Source: Trichuris trichiura
Lineage: Eukaryota > Nematoda > Enoplea > Trichinellida > Trichuridae
Assembly (NCBI GenBank): GCA_037903355.1
Contig: JBAJFE010000004.1
Location: 4,448,001-4,512,000, forward strand
Direction: 5' to 3'
DNA: 64,000 bases
Within the stretch, counting starts at the first letter, position 1; the number at the start of each line of letters is the position of its first letter. Shown here in pieces: positions 26,559 through 39,320 of the stretch. A model generated the notes under the pieces. It ran no database searches. It was not told the origin of the DNA and worked only from the letters and a program-made list of their open reading frames with translations. Made by a program: the position numbers and the translations under genes.

Positions 26559-27764
26559 ACAACGCTTCAGAGACCGTAAGCTCGAACGATCGTCCCAACA
26601 CGACAAGGGGTGCCAAACATGCAACGCCATAGCTCTAAAATGCAACGATTCAAGTGCAGTTCAATGCAACGCAAGTAGCAGTAAAAATGCGAAACGCAAT
26701 AGCGCAAACATTTCAAAAATATGCAAATAAACGCTTGTACTAGCCAGACCTTTGCAGCTGCCAAAGAAGGTAAAGTAGGATAATATGATATGCTTGCAGC
26801 TTGCAAGCAGCAGGATAATATGATCAGCAGGTTGATAGCAATAGTTGTTAACTGCTTTCAGAGTAAGAAGTTTTAAACAGTGATTAAGTATACGACCTCG
26901 TGCTTTACGTAGCTTTGGCGCTTAATCACTGAGTCGACGACATGTTATTTTCTAGTGAAGCGGAAAGCTGCTATAGCAAATGAAAAAGAGATTACTTCCG
27001 ATGAGCTTTTCTACAGAGCGCAGTGCACGCATCAGTTGGAACTTGATTTCCAGCAGCGAGTTAAATATGCCGTGATCCAATTTAATTTATTATCAAAACA
27101 GGAATGTTTTTCTCACTAATCGCTTATTGTGCGGCGTACTTTTTCATACGCATTCGAAGCGTACCGATTCCACAAAAATGGCAATTCTTAAGAAGAGTGA
27201 ATTATACGTTGGGAATGCTCATCCGCGCTCCTCAAGGTCTACGTTCGAGCTCATTTCTTATCTGGTTTTCACATTAGCCAGAGTTTTCATTTTCCTGACG
27301 GACGGTCTCAGAGACGTATTGCATTTTGAAACGGACTATCGTCCTTGTAGATAGTAAACGTTAATCACTCAAAACCTAAAATTACGATTAAAGTTAAATT
27401 AAAGCTTAAGTTTAGACTAAAAAATATTTTTTCAAATTTGTCATTGGCTATTTGAGTGAGTTTCAGTTTGTTTAAATTTGAAACTTGAAATGAGCGTACG
27501 ATAAGCATTATATTACGTGCTTGCATTAGACTGTACTGTAACTATCTGGTAGTGTTTGTGCTTGCGAGCATGTTCTTCGGCGGGAGAAAAGAAGTTTGAA
27601 ATAACTCTAAGCGCGCTAACTGCTTGTGCGTTCGTATGGCTCTATATTTTACCGGTTGCATTTGTACTCAAGAAGGAAACGCTTGCTCTTAATTGTAAAA
27701 CGCAAAATTGAGCCCATTCGGTTTATGCTGCTAACAAGGCATTGACTGCTTGAATCAGATTAAC
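26559..27764. other. intergenic, nothing recognised
   Basis: The interval separates the sHSP copy from PAN2. It would contain the PAN2 promoter and 5' leader if the start at 27765 is right. No core-promoter motif can be singled out. Confidence 0.3.
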
Positions 27765-30700
27765 ATGTACGAAGGAGAAAGTTTTGCCCTACTCTCCACT
27801 GTGCTTGTGGACGGCTCTCCAGATTACGGCGTTTCCGTAGTTGCTTTTGACGAATTTGAGGAACTGCTATGGGCCGGCAATCAAAATGTAAGTTCATTAT
27901 TAGCTTCACTGGCATACATTTTGTTTTGTCTGGCAGGACCTATTTTGATTTCAGAATTTTTAAAGAGGGCTTTTAGGTCGTTTCAGTTAGCTAGTTTCAA
28001 TCATTTTTCCGGTTGAATTAAGGTTGCTCGTAATGTTGTACGCAATCTCTTCATTTCAATCTGTCGCTGTAATATTTCTCGAAAGATTCAATAGCTATCG
28101 GTTGTATAGATAGTCTCTTTCGATAGATCTACAAAAAATATTAAAAATTCCGGGTCCGTCAGAAAGTCTGATTTCAGGGTCATCTGACGTCCTATCATGG
28201 ATGGTTGCTGAGCAAATACACCTCGTTTCAAGCGCTCACTGACCAGGAGTTGCGAAGTTTATTGTTCAGAAGCGATGGGGTTTTGGTTCTTGGTCGATCG
28301 GCACTGAAGCTGACGACCAGACAAGGCTTGTCCATGTTCAGTTACAAGTAAACTCCGTTGGTGAACTGCAATTGGCTCAGGCGATGTTTTCAGTTTTTCC
28401 GACACCTTCGACTTTCAGTGTTTCGTTGTAAATCCTTTTTTTCCCGAAATGATTAACATAGGGGGTTTGCAGCCGACCATTTCGGTGTTCAGTTTGGAAC
28501 TTTGCGAAGAAGTTTTTCAGGTACGTATCTTCTTACTGTTTCTTTGAAGGCAGTTGTTTCTCTTGAAATCCTAATGTTAAGTTCAACTGCTCAGGTTGGA
28601 GCTTCTTAGTATTAGATAACCGAACGATTTTTCGGGCAGCTATAGTTTGTGTACCTAGAAGGTTATTTTTCAAAATATATTAAATATTATGTCGGCTAAA
28701 TCGCATCATATAACGTTTTTTCTATCCTTTACTCTTACATGTTGCCTACAACGTTGTCATAGATGATTCAAGAGCTTAAATGATGGCATGTTAACCTTTA
28801 ACATATACTCGCAAGCGTACGAATACCATTTGCATCAAAAAAGACCGTACATTTTTCTGCAACACATTAATGTTTCAGTTTGTGTTGGAAGAGCAAGACT
28901 GCGTTGTCATGAGAAATACAGATGCGCTTCTGGTTACAGGACATTCCAATGGAAAAGTATGTACTTGAATAAAACTAAGCTTGGAAAAGCTGAATGAATG
29001 CTGCTCTTTTCTAACGGATGCGTTTACAGGTCTGCCTGCGGGATCCCATGAACATGCGCTTGCTAAGCGAGCTGCAACCACATTCGGGCTCACTGTCCGA
29101 CGTCGCCTATTTTGACAACAAGTTGGTGACCTGTGGTTTTTCTTTAATGTAACGTATACGCATTATTTTTTCAATCTTAATTATTCTCGTTTAGGAATGA
29201 TCTTCTTTCGTGTGATCCATTCATTTTTTTGTACGATGCTCGGACAATGAATGCAATTGCATCCATTCCTGTACAGATTGATCCTTACTATATTCGTTTT
29301 ATTGCTACTCAGCCAAATAAACTTGTCGTCGTCTCGCAGGCGAGGGTTGAAGCTACACGCTTTCCTTGCGAAAAATATTGGCTTGTTGTAGGTTCGAGAA
29401 TTTCAAATAATAGACTTCAGCGGGGTGGACAAGGGCTTGGTTACCTGCCTTGGCACCGAGGAAGCCATTCGTTGTCTTTCCATTGACGTCAGCCCAACGG
29501 GTGAATGCATTGCCTTTGGCGACGAAATTGGTTTGCAAATTTCCCAGCTGCTTCTTCTTATGACTTGCAGCGTTAACCTGTTTATCAGGAACACTGCACG
29601 TGTTTTCCAATCGTTCTCATCCCATTTTCGTGGCAAACGCAAGAAGCATTGTTTTGCCCGATCCAGTAAGTCTGAAAGCCAAACTGTTTCCTTCTAAGGA
29701 AGTATCTTTTCTCTACATCCTATTTTCTTGTTAGCATCCTCTACTTGACAGAGTGGTATTCGATGAAATCATATACTTATAATGTAATTGAAATTAATTA
29801 AAATTGGTTTTATTTATCAGCAGTAGTTGTAGTAGTAGTAGTAATAATAATAATAATAAGCTTCCAGTAGCAGATAAACTATGCGTCTATTTCACACATT
29901 CTCTGTTTAGTTTTTTATTCTTAAGTTGAGCGTTATATTGTAGGCACTGTTTTCGTCTTGCAGTATATGCTTTTGAATAACGTCCAAATGAATGAGATCG
30001 CGTCGGTGTCAATGAGCTACCATTTTTTTGTATACTATACTTGTTTAGATCGAAGCGACGCCAACGATACCTTTCGATGATTTGAATACTCCACTCAGTA
30101 TCATCCCAATGCCAATTACAGGGTTACCATTAGTGTCCACTTGGCCTGAAGAATGTTGCAAGCGGGTTTACAGGTAAAATTTCCTATAGCCAAAGCGGGC
30201 AAACTGCCAAGTTTAGAAGTAATAAATTTAGTGTACCCTATGTACAAAGCAGCTTTTCATAATTTCTATTTTTTCGAAAGTCATTTGAGTGTTCAGTCGA
30301 GACGAAATAATTTTTTTTTCCCTTAAAGTCATTGTATTCGTAAAGGCTTGAAAAATTTTCAGTAAGCACTCATCAGATTTTCCATGTCCGTATGCTTAAT
30401 GATAAATAGCAATAAATGCTCAAAGGTGCGGAGAAAGTTTCATCACTGTAATGACTTGCTTGAAGTCACAAAACCATCTCGCTTATTCATGAAGCCACGC
30501 TTGATGTCCTGCATGGTAAATACTTACGCAGCAGCAATGACGGCGAGCCCACAAAAACATTAATAATACAGTTCGTGCTGTCGTACAATATAATGACTGC
30601 GTACTGTTCGTAAATTGAAGGTAGGTCATCGTTATGGTTTTTATCCTGGTCATCTATACGTTCAGTGGGTGAGCAGGAAGAAGAGGATGGGACTGCGGTT

Positions 30701-33700
30701 AGTGCTATGTAAATTCTTGCAAATATTTTGGCGCGTAAGCCTTCGCAGACGAACGTTCTAATAAATTAGCATTTATCTTACGGCGGTAAATGACGTAATG
30801 CTAAAGACTAGAGGTTATCAATATTTTTGGGCTGATTGACTTGCTTGCACTTTTTAAACACTTCCATATCTCTGAAAAATTTTCTTTACATTCAGAGTCT
30901 AGAATTTTATTGTTATTTTATCTTGTTATTTCAGTGAATAAAGTTCTGTCTCCGAAGCTTTTAAGTTAAACACTAAACCCGTCTTCCTATGGGGGACGGG
31001 TTAGTTTTAGTTAAGATACCTTATTTAAGATAGCCAATGTGTTGCATGCTTTCTTCTTGACTTTTGCAGAAGACATATCGTAAAGCATGGCTTTAAATTT
31101 TACATTAATAAAAATAATAATAATAGATACTAATGCAGAGATGTGAAGCTAGCATTGTTTCTGGTCATTTCTGCAAACTTTAACTTCATAAATCCCAGTT
31201 GGCCGATATGTTTCGGCGAAGGCAGAAACAGAGAGCGAACTAACGATGGCTCATGTGTATTAATATTCCCATGAAGACGTGGATTTTAATGTTAATAGTA
31301 ATAAACGTGTTTTACGCTATTTTGAGATTTGGAAAACGTGGCTACAAATTCTTGTGCAAGGCAGTACAGCTTTTATTTATCATTCTTACACTAATATAAG
31401 CTTGTGGAAGTTGGCAGGCAGCTGCATCGTCGCGTGATCATGCAACGGCGACTATTGTAGATGTTTTGCTAAGAGATCTTTTCCTCATCAACTTGAACGA
31501 CTTTAACTATCCCATATTTTCTTTTCCCTTCGGTGACAAGCATTTCTCGAGAATAGTTTCGTTGTTTGTTCGATGCCCAAATACTTTGCGTAGAAATATT
31601 GTCTTTTTGTTGCATCATCGCTGCTGACAAGCAGCAGAAGTAATTGTTTTCGAAAATTCTTGCTTGACGAGCAGTAGATGATGAAGTTCAACGTTTTACC
31701 AATGATGACGAGCAGATTTGACGCATAAGTGGCAGTGTAAAACCAATCTAAACGATTTCTTGAGCCGTTGATTGCATCCCAAAGGTACAAAATGCCAGAG
31801 GGGGTTTGGAACAACAAAAATGACGCAATAGTTATTGCCACCATAAGGGCGACTCGAATTTCAGGCGATCTTTGATTGTTAGGGCTTGCCAGCATTTTCG
31901 AGTATTCTCGTCTCCACTTGCTCAGAGAGTGCAGCAACAAAGCGTTCAAAACTATTAATACCAATAGCGGTATTGTCGTACTGATGTTGGGCACTAACTT
32001 TAATGAGACATGCACGAATTTGTAAAGCCACGGATGCTCAGCTTGGCTGATTTCCCTCATGTTCCATACAGTTCGCGTTATGTTGCACCGGGTCACATTT
32101 ACTTCAATGGGAGAATGCCATATGAACGTGTAGCTGAAAAGCGGAAGCGTGGATACGTATATGCCAACGATGAGCGTTATAATCCTCCGTTTCTGTTCCA
32201 GAATTTTCACATGTAATGGTTTAGTGGTGGCAACAAGTCGTTCGCAAGTGACGGCAACGGCAAGCCTAAAATCAGTCGCGCAGACTAAAAATTATGATAA
32301 GAATCTTTGTCGCCACTACTCAAGTATTCTTGTTTACATTTTGATTTGATCCATTTACGTCAAAGTTTCCAACGGTTACTGGTATTTTGCATGCATGAAT
32401 GCATAACTTTCTGTTTGGAGCTTTGAAGTAAAGACAGTAATAAATAGTTTTCTGTTTTCCTATTCCTGCACGAGCCGGATTTTCTCCTTCAAAAATCAAT
32501 CCTGGAAATCGGCAAGTCAAAGAAAAACTTAAGTTAGATGAATGCTTAACTTGTTAAATGTGCTTGCAAATGTGATAAAAGTACGGTAGGATGAAGATGA
32601 GATTGAAACATTTTTTCTAAAGACAAAAGTGTATACAGCATTATATACATGGTTAACACGGATGCGCATGTGCGTCATACGGCAATCGCGTGCCATATAG
32701 GTCGACTTATTGTTTGTCACGTTTTGTGAAATGGACGAGCCGTGTATCAAAACCTTACCACGTTGAAGTTGTTGAGAACCAATTGGCCAAGGCGGTAAGG
32801 GTCATTTTGGAATGCGCGTAAAATTTGTTGAAACTTGCCGAAGCTGTAATGGTAGGAAAGTTTGACAACTGGTAGACTGTCATTGTCATAAAAAATCCCA
32901 AGTCGGCCACAGCCATTGCCGATAAGTAGTAGCTTGTTTTACAGCGCATCTTCTTGCAGTTCAACACGAGAAGGTTTAGCGTATTTCCGATGACTCCAAT
33001 GGCGAATGCAGTTGGAATGAAGTATTGGGAAATGAAGGCTTTTGCATTGAAGCTGCTAGTTTCCGCTCGATTCTCAAAGCAGTCCACTGTTCCAGTAGCC
33101 ATTTCAACGGGTACTCACTTTCCTGTGTTTCGCACTCGTAGGTAGCTGTTTAGGCGATATTGTGGGGCAGAAAAACTATACGCACCGTACCGTCTGGTTA
33201 CATTGAAAATGGTCTTAACAATGCCACTGAATATGATGGTTTTGCATGTACCTTCCAAGTTGCAAACTGTCCTTTGTATATCTGCGGCGATTCTTTTATA
33301 ACATTTGACAACTTGCGCATTACATTGCTTTCGTGAATTCCCTAAGTTTCTTCGTGCAGCTAAGCGCGATAGTTGATTCCAAATTTGCATGCCTCCATAC
33401 TCAGTTGCACTTTTACTGCGAGCGGGCGAATTTCCTGTTTGGCCAAGAAAATCTATTGACTTAATGTCAAGGTAGTATTGAGTGAAGTTTTCCTTTTGAA
33501 TTGTTTGGCGTGTACGTATGCCATAAATTGCTAGCGTAATTTTTGCGCGCGACAGGCAATAATAGCGACAGAGCCAGATTGCAGCGCTTTTCCCTTCTGA
33601 GCAATATATGGCGCGAATTGTTTTTGTCCACCAGCTTTTCACTATCAGTTGCTTTTTAAGGAAAGAAATGTTGTCTGTGAAATGATTTTTATGGAAATCG

Positions 33701-36700
33701 ATTTTCACGTTATTCAATCAGCTGTTAAAGTCCATTCTTCGTAAACCATTTCGTATTATTCCATGTATTGATGTGGCTAAATTCTAGTAGTATTCACTCG
33801 CACGTAAAATGAGTTTAATTCACTAATGATCAAGCCTACCTGTGTGTTAGCATTGTTACATCGACAAACGTAGTATGTACGAGTAATTTGAATAAACTTT
33901 TGACTGCTAACTTCTTGCAAGACTTTTTGTAATGCATAGAACTTTTTGTCAATTTCCAAACAGGGTAAGCGTACATGTAATGTTGCATGTATGATTGGTA
34001 CGTATGAAAGAGGACTACTTAAATTATGCATGCTTAAAGCCAAGACTGGGAAATTTAAAATCTTATACAGTACGAACCAGTATTGACCCGTTTTGTTTGA
34101 AAGTAACGTAACGTTAGAGAGTGTTTTCCCGAGCTTTGACGTCACACTTATACAACTTGCTGCAGTTTTTTTTGTCATCTAGGACTGAATTTGTTGTTTC
34201 ATTTTAGGCAACCAATTCCAATCCCTCAAGAAGTGACTGACGCATTGAAAATGACCGACTTTGTTGGTTACGCGCCGAATCCGTACGGTTTTGGCCGTAA
34301 AAGGTTTCCGTACCGCTTGACGGACGAGTTAAGCTTTGCATCAGGTCGCCAAGCCGGCAGTGTTGCTGAAAGTAGGGCTGCATACCGCGATTACGAACAG
34401 CATTCATTGTCACGGTTGTTCAGGCATCGGCTCCGTTAAGGAAATTCCCTCTCATTACCAAAAAGCGCTCATTCACCATAAGAGCATTCCTGGAAAGTTT
34501 GTGGAATGCAAGCAGCAGACCGTACGCACCTCTTCGCTATGTGGCCTGGAGGCTCCTATACCCAATTCATACGTTAATTCCGTCCTGCTTGTTTGTGTAA
34601 ACTTTGGTGAGTTCTTGATTTTATGAATGACCAATTTTCAGATTTTGTACCATGTGGAACCTCTGAGAAGAAGAGTGCTATCCCATCTTTGCAAGCGTGT
34701 CTTTTGTCTTACCTGCGAACTGTCATTTCTTTTCCATATGCTGCAGCAGTCAACTTCAGACTTCTCCTGCAGCGTAAGCACTGTTTTTTGATTTCTTGCA
34801 TGGCTGCGAGATAGTTCACTTATAATAGTATTAGTAATGACGTTTGTTTTTATTATAAAGAGCATAGGCGTTCATGTATAACCTTTTTTTCTATTCATGT
34901 TAATCCGCGTTCTAGGTGGTGACGATGCAAGTTGCTCTTTTTTTGAATCTTTAGCCTACGTCAACTAAATTCAGAAGTGATGCTTATTACAGAGAACACT
35001 GTCTGCGCGTTCAGCTTATTGTTGCAAGTCGTATTGGTTTTTCTAATTATGCGACTTTGCTTCTTGCCTCTGTTTTAAAATCTGTTTAATACTAAGGTTT
35101 TTCTCATATTGGAAATTGCTTTTGAGGTAAACCGTCGTTTCCTTTTAACGTTGTGCCCCTGAATCCACGTATGTCTTGATTGTAGTTTTCATAATTTTTG
35201 CTTAGAGAGTTCCATCAGAGCTGGTCTCTGTAAGCCTGTCCCCGTTTTTTGTATGATCAGAACGTTCAAATTCAAAGTGTAACCTATTAACGTATATTTT
35301 TAGTCAGTGTTTTATTTCTTGTTTCATTTGAACGGATACATGTCTTGGAACAAAAATTACAGAGGATAATTTGAAAACGGCCATGAACGCATAATAATTT
35401 TATTTACCGAATCATCTCTAACGGTGACATATGCTTAAGCCGATACTCAAGAAGGAAGTGAGTCTCGGCTGTTCCTACTGCCTATCATCTCTAATTCTGA
35501 CAACTAACGGCTTATCTAGCTTCTGAGTTGTTTACTTCGCAATATTTTGATATTTACATATTCACTTGAGAATCTTTAACGCTTTCGACCAGGAAAGAAC
35601 TGGTATAGCGATTTTGAAGGGAGAACTTTCATAGCCACTGAATTGATCAACGAAGAATGTCAAAGGCGCCTTAAAGAAATTGGAATTGATTTGAAACTGC
35701 TACTGTTTTTGAGCGCGAGTAATTGTCACTTCGACAAGTGTAACATCCGTCCCATTTCAACCACGTAGCGTCGAAGTATGAATAGCTATTCCGTTCGAAC
35801 TTGCAATGGCTCAGTAGAGACAAACTGTAATTATTTGAGGTATATGGCTCTACACAATAAGCGCTCAAAGGTATAATATGGAGATCGATGCTTAAACTAT
35901 TCAATAAATGTGATCAGGCTTTTGTCAGCATCGCTGAGTAGAAATTTCGTCCGTAGACATCAAGCACTATAGATTTCAATAGCCTACAAAAAATTTAGGA
36001 TCAATTCGAGTCAAAACCAACGCCATCTCATCATTGGAACAATGATTCAATTATGTTTAGCGTGTGGCGTTATTTTTTCCGAATATGGTAGCGTGCTTGT
36101 AGCCTTCCTCTTAGTTTGAAATGCAGTTGAGATTTTACTTTATTTATTGCGGCTTCGAAAGATGAACTCTAACGACTCACCAGCGTTTCTGAGCTCAAGG
36201 ATTCTTTTTGTCGACAGCTAGATTTGTTTTGTTAATCTCGTATATTGCTCTTACTGTAAAAGATCCTGTAATCTAACCGCGGTTGTCAGAAAGAGAGTTT
36301 TTTTAGTTATATAGCGAAGTGCTCAAAGCCGTTACTTGTCTCGTTGTTTGCAGGCAATCAATTTTATTCGAGCGTTTCGCACGATACCAGAAGCGTCCGC
36401 TTTGGGGCTTGTCTTAAACGACCGGGAGGATGATCCCATCTTTCAAAGTGGCAGCTCCCGTCTGATACAAAATTTCAACAGGTTCATCTTGCATCATATT
36501 AATGTGGTTGGTGACGCGTCGCCTTATTCTTTGTATGAGTTTCGCTCAAACCGAGACATTTCTAGGAAATGAAGGATGAAGAGCAACTGCTACAACCTTG
36601 CGTGGCGCCAAATAACGCCGTTCCATTAGGTTGTTCTTATGCTCAAAGTGACTCTAGTTTTGTCGTTCAAAAAGAGGCATTCGCTGGCAGCACTTCGACT

Positions 36701-39320
36701 GACATTGTTGCGCAGGTCGAACACCAGTCGGGGTACTGCTCAATCCGCGTTATAATGTTACTTTGTACTTGTTGCTGTCAACAGCGTGATTGGGAGGCCA
36801 TATGAGAAATTTATAAATTAAGTGAAATGTTTAGTGAAAATTATTTCTTTCGAAGATTAAGGGCTCAACCTCTCCATTATTCTTCAAAGCAACCATTTTA
36901 GTTAGTATTGCATTTGTGTGCATCAACTAGGTAATAATGCTTCGCTAAGATTCTGCGATCATTCGTTGTTTTCCGCCCCGTAAGTTAATGCCTAAATGTG
37001 CTACTCGGAAGCGATTGTATTGTAAGCTTGTAAGATTTATTTTAACATTATGCTTTGAGAACCTGAAGGTCGCTAGTTTTTCAAACCTTTTGTTTTTGAA
37101 TTCCGATGAGCCTAACTGATAAAGTTATACAGTAAAATCTCACAAAAGTGTGTTTTTTTTAGATTAAAAATGTCGCCTGGCATAACTTCTTCCGAGGTGC
37201 AATCAAATTTGTTCAGCATACGAGGAACAGAAGACCTCTTTGCTACTTCCGTGGAAAACGTTACGCAGTGTCGTTGCGGCTATCAAAGCTCGCGTGCTGA
37301 CTTATACTTTGTCTGCGCGCTTTCTTATCCTACCTCCGGTACTTGTTTTTCCCTATTGTTGTCTCCGGAATAAATTTGGCCTTTGTAGATGAGCAACTGC
37401 TTGAGAAGATATCCTTTGAAAAATTGCTTGAACAAAGCTTCCATCCTGAGCAGGTGAAGCACGCATGGTGCGAACGGTGTTCGAAGTTTAGAATTTCAAC
37501 GCACCGACGTTGGATTCGTTCCCTGCCTGACGTACTATCCATCAATTGCAATATAGACAATGATAAAATTAGGTCTTTTTGGAGGAGACAACAGCAAGTA
37601 ATGTTTTCAAAACGGTCATTACATTTTTTGCTTTCAATCTTATTTTTAGCTTTGCCTGGAACGCCCAACTTCTGCTGGAACTGCGAAATCGTACTGTTCT
37701 AAAAGTTTTTTCTTTAAGTCAAATGCTTCGCTTAGAGTATCCACTGGCAACGATGAACTGTTCGAAAAAAATATGAATGCTTCAAACGTCTTTGGGCGAC
37801 TGTCTTGGCTCCCTTTCAATCTACAGATCCTTTTGGATAGTGACGGCAAAGTGGCCATTTGCGATCGAGTTGACGCATTCCGTTTTGATTTCAATAATTT
37901 TACCTGGCTTTTGCAGCCCAAAGTTGGAAGCGACACCGATACAACTTCAAACGTTGTTTTCTACGAGCTCCAGGCGGTCATATCGTACATAAAAAGCGGG
38001 ACCGTGGGGCATTGGGTAGCTTGCATAAAGGCGCTGTCGAATGACAGCATTCGCCGTAGTCGTTGGTATCTTATCAATGACACTCAAGTGAATGAGATTA
38101 TTCCTTTGGAAGCTGTCAATTTTGACGTTGACTGGAAGGTTCCCTGCATTTTGCTCTACTCTCGACCCGGCTTAAATCAGCTACACCCTGACATGCGTAA
38201 GTGGTGCTTTTCTTGGCCTTTTTAGGTTGAATACTTACGCCTATACTATGCGTTTTTTAGATGTTATTTATTTAAATTTTTTTAATTTTTAGAGTACTCT
38301 CCTATTGACGACCGCGTCTTTACGCTGGATAGAATTATCAGCGAGCGCCCTTCGAATATTTCCACTGCTTTTGCAAGGCCTAGCTGTCTCCCAGGACGAG
38401 ATGACTTGGTCGCAATAGACGCGGAATTTGTGACTCTTAATCACGTGAGTGAACCTTGACCGACCGTCACTTCGTTTGACTTTCTATTTCAGGAAGAGGC
38501 TGAAATTAGGAGTGATGGCAGTAAGCTGACGTTCAAGCCATCCCAATTGTCTTTGGCGCGAATAACTTGTGTCTATGGGTGACAACGAGGGTGCAAAAAA
38601 GGGTTCCGTTGTTGAATTCTTTTTTCTTAAGGAGTGGCCCTCTTAAAGGTGATACCCTATTGGATGACTATATCTGCACGCGCGAAGAGGTTGCTGACAC
38701 TTTTATGTTGTTGTGCTATGCGCTCGCTGCCATTGGCAATTTCAGATCTCTGACTACGTAACGAAGTTTAGCGGCATCAAACCTGGCGATCTTGATCCAA
38801 CCTTTGCCGATCGACCATTGACTGCAATGAAGGTTGCCTACCTGAAATTGCGCTACTTAATTGACATGGGAGTCAAATTCGTTGGCCACGGGCTGAGCAA
38901 CGATTTTAAAGTGATCAACATTTACGTAAGAGCTTACCTCGTCTTTCGCGTTGCCCGTGTGTTGCACGTCGAGTCGTCTTTAGGTCCCAAAGGAGCAAAT
39001 CATTGATACAGTACAACTCTTTCGCCTTCCTAGGCGACGGCTAGTCTCATTGCGCTTTTTGATATGGCACTTCTTTGGTTAGCGCCTTTTTGATCCTTCG
39101 TGTCAACAGATAAAGAACCTTTTTTCCGGCTTCAGGGATTCGAATTCAATCCGGAACACACGACTCCGACGAGGACGCCCGTAGCGCATTGATGCTGTAC
39201 GAAAAGTATACTGACATCATGCAGAGTCCGGACTTGCAGTTTTCGCACATTTTAAATGAACTTTATGAACACGGCCAGCAATTGCATTGGAACGTGCCCA
39301 CTGAGAACCTGAAGAGTTGA
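27765..39320 (+). CDS. PAN2: PAN2, poly(A)-specific ribonuclease subunit (23 exons)
   Basis: Catalytic subunit of the cytoplasmic PAN2-PAN3 deadenylase, which trims mRNA poly(A) tails. Exons: 27765-27887, 28178-28347, 28394-28520, 28879-28956, 29030-29148, 29195-29345, 29392-29530, 29589-29665, 30049-30173, 34208-34371, 34424-34590, 34642-34773, 36354-36506, 36566-36732, 37163-37338, 37389-37597, 37650-38196, 38293-38444, 38493-38578, 38632-38689, 38746-38925, 38984-39077, 39136-39320. All phases agree, giving about 1192 residues, near the usual 1200. Domains: WD40 propeller (about 1-330), PAN3-binding linker with FVGYAPNP, catalytically dead UCH-like domain with NSYVNSVLL where USPs have their cysteine box, and RNase T/DEDDh exonuclease. 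D984 and E986 (IDAEF), D1093 (SNDF), H1140 and D1145 (THDSDEDA) are intact. Borders of exons 10, 14 and 15 are less certain, as is the start ATG. Confidence 0.92.
31503..33102 (-). CDS. rhodopsin-family neuropeptide GPCR, FMRFamide-receptor-like
   Basis: Two exons, 33102-32759 and 32265-31503, joined in phase 2 (TG|G), encode 368 residues. Exon 1 holds the N-terminus and TM1-TM3: GNTLNLLVL in TM1, [15 protein letters not shown] in TM2, [12 protein letters not shown] in TM3. Exon 2 starts after TTTTAG with [10 protein letters not shown], so the DRY motif is replaced by CER, and continues through TM4-TM7. ECL2 carries NVT and NIT sequons. TM6 has [12 protein letters not shown] and TM7 ends LNFIIYC in place of NPxxY. 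This pattern fits nematode FMRFamide/DMSR-type peptide receptors at the plasma membrane; the ligand cannot be read from sequence. The gene lies wholly inside a PAN2 intron, antisense. A paralogue with the same intron is at 40448-45093. Confidence 0.85.
33115..33717 (-). other. 200-codon open frame just upstream of the nested GPCR
   Basis: An unusually long open frame for this window ends 12 nt upstream of the GPCR start codon. Its end overlaps GAAA|GTGAGT, a good splice-donor match, so it could be an upstream exon or leader region of the GPCR transcript. The translation has no hydrophobic leader or domain I recognise, and I did not find an acceptor that would join it in frame to the receptor. 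It may be chance. Confidence 0.2.
34774..36353. other. PAN2 intron 12, nothing recognised
   Basis: This 1.6-kb intron lies between the UCH-like-domain exons ending SDFSCS and starting AINFIRAFR. No nested gene or repeat is visible. Confidence 0.5.

Larger units (their letters stand above)
30174..34207. other. PAN2 intron 9, host of an antisense gene
   Basis: This 4-kb intron is far longer than most PAN2 introns (46-64 nt) and contains the whole coding part of a GPCR gene on the opposite strand (31503-33102). A small GC-rich hairpin (AACCCGTC/GACGGGTT) lies near 30975-31002. The rest shows no feature I can support. Confidence 0.7.

Noticed and set aside
29340..29391. GC donor (CAG|GCGAGG) for the PAN2 intron after exon 6
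   Set aside because: A GT donor six bases downstream gives the same frame and a residue count that matches other PAN2 proteins, so a GC intron is not needed.
29229..29697. Overlapping plus- and minus-strand frames around the PAN2 WD40 exons
   Set aside because: They run through short PAN2 introns or lie antisense to its exons; the spliced PAN2 reading explains the region.
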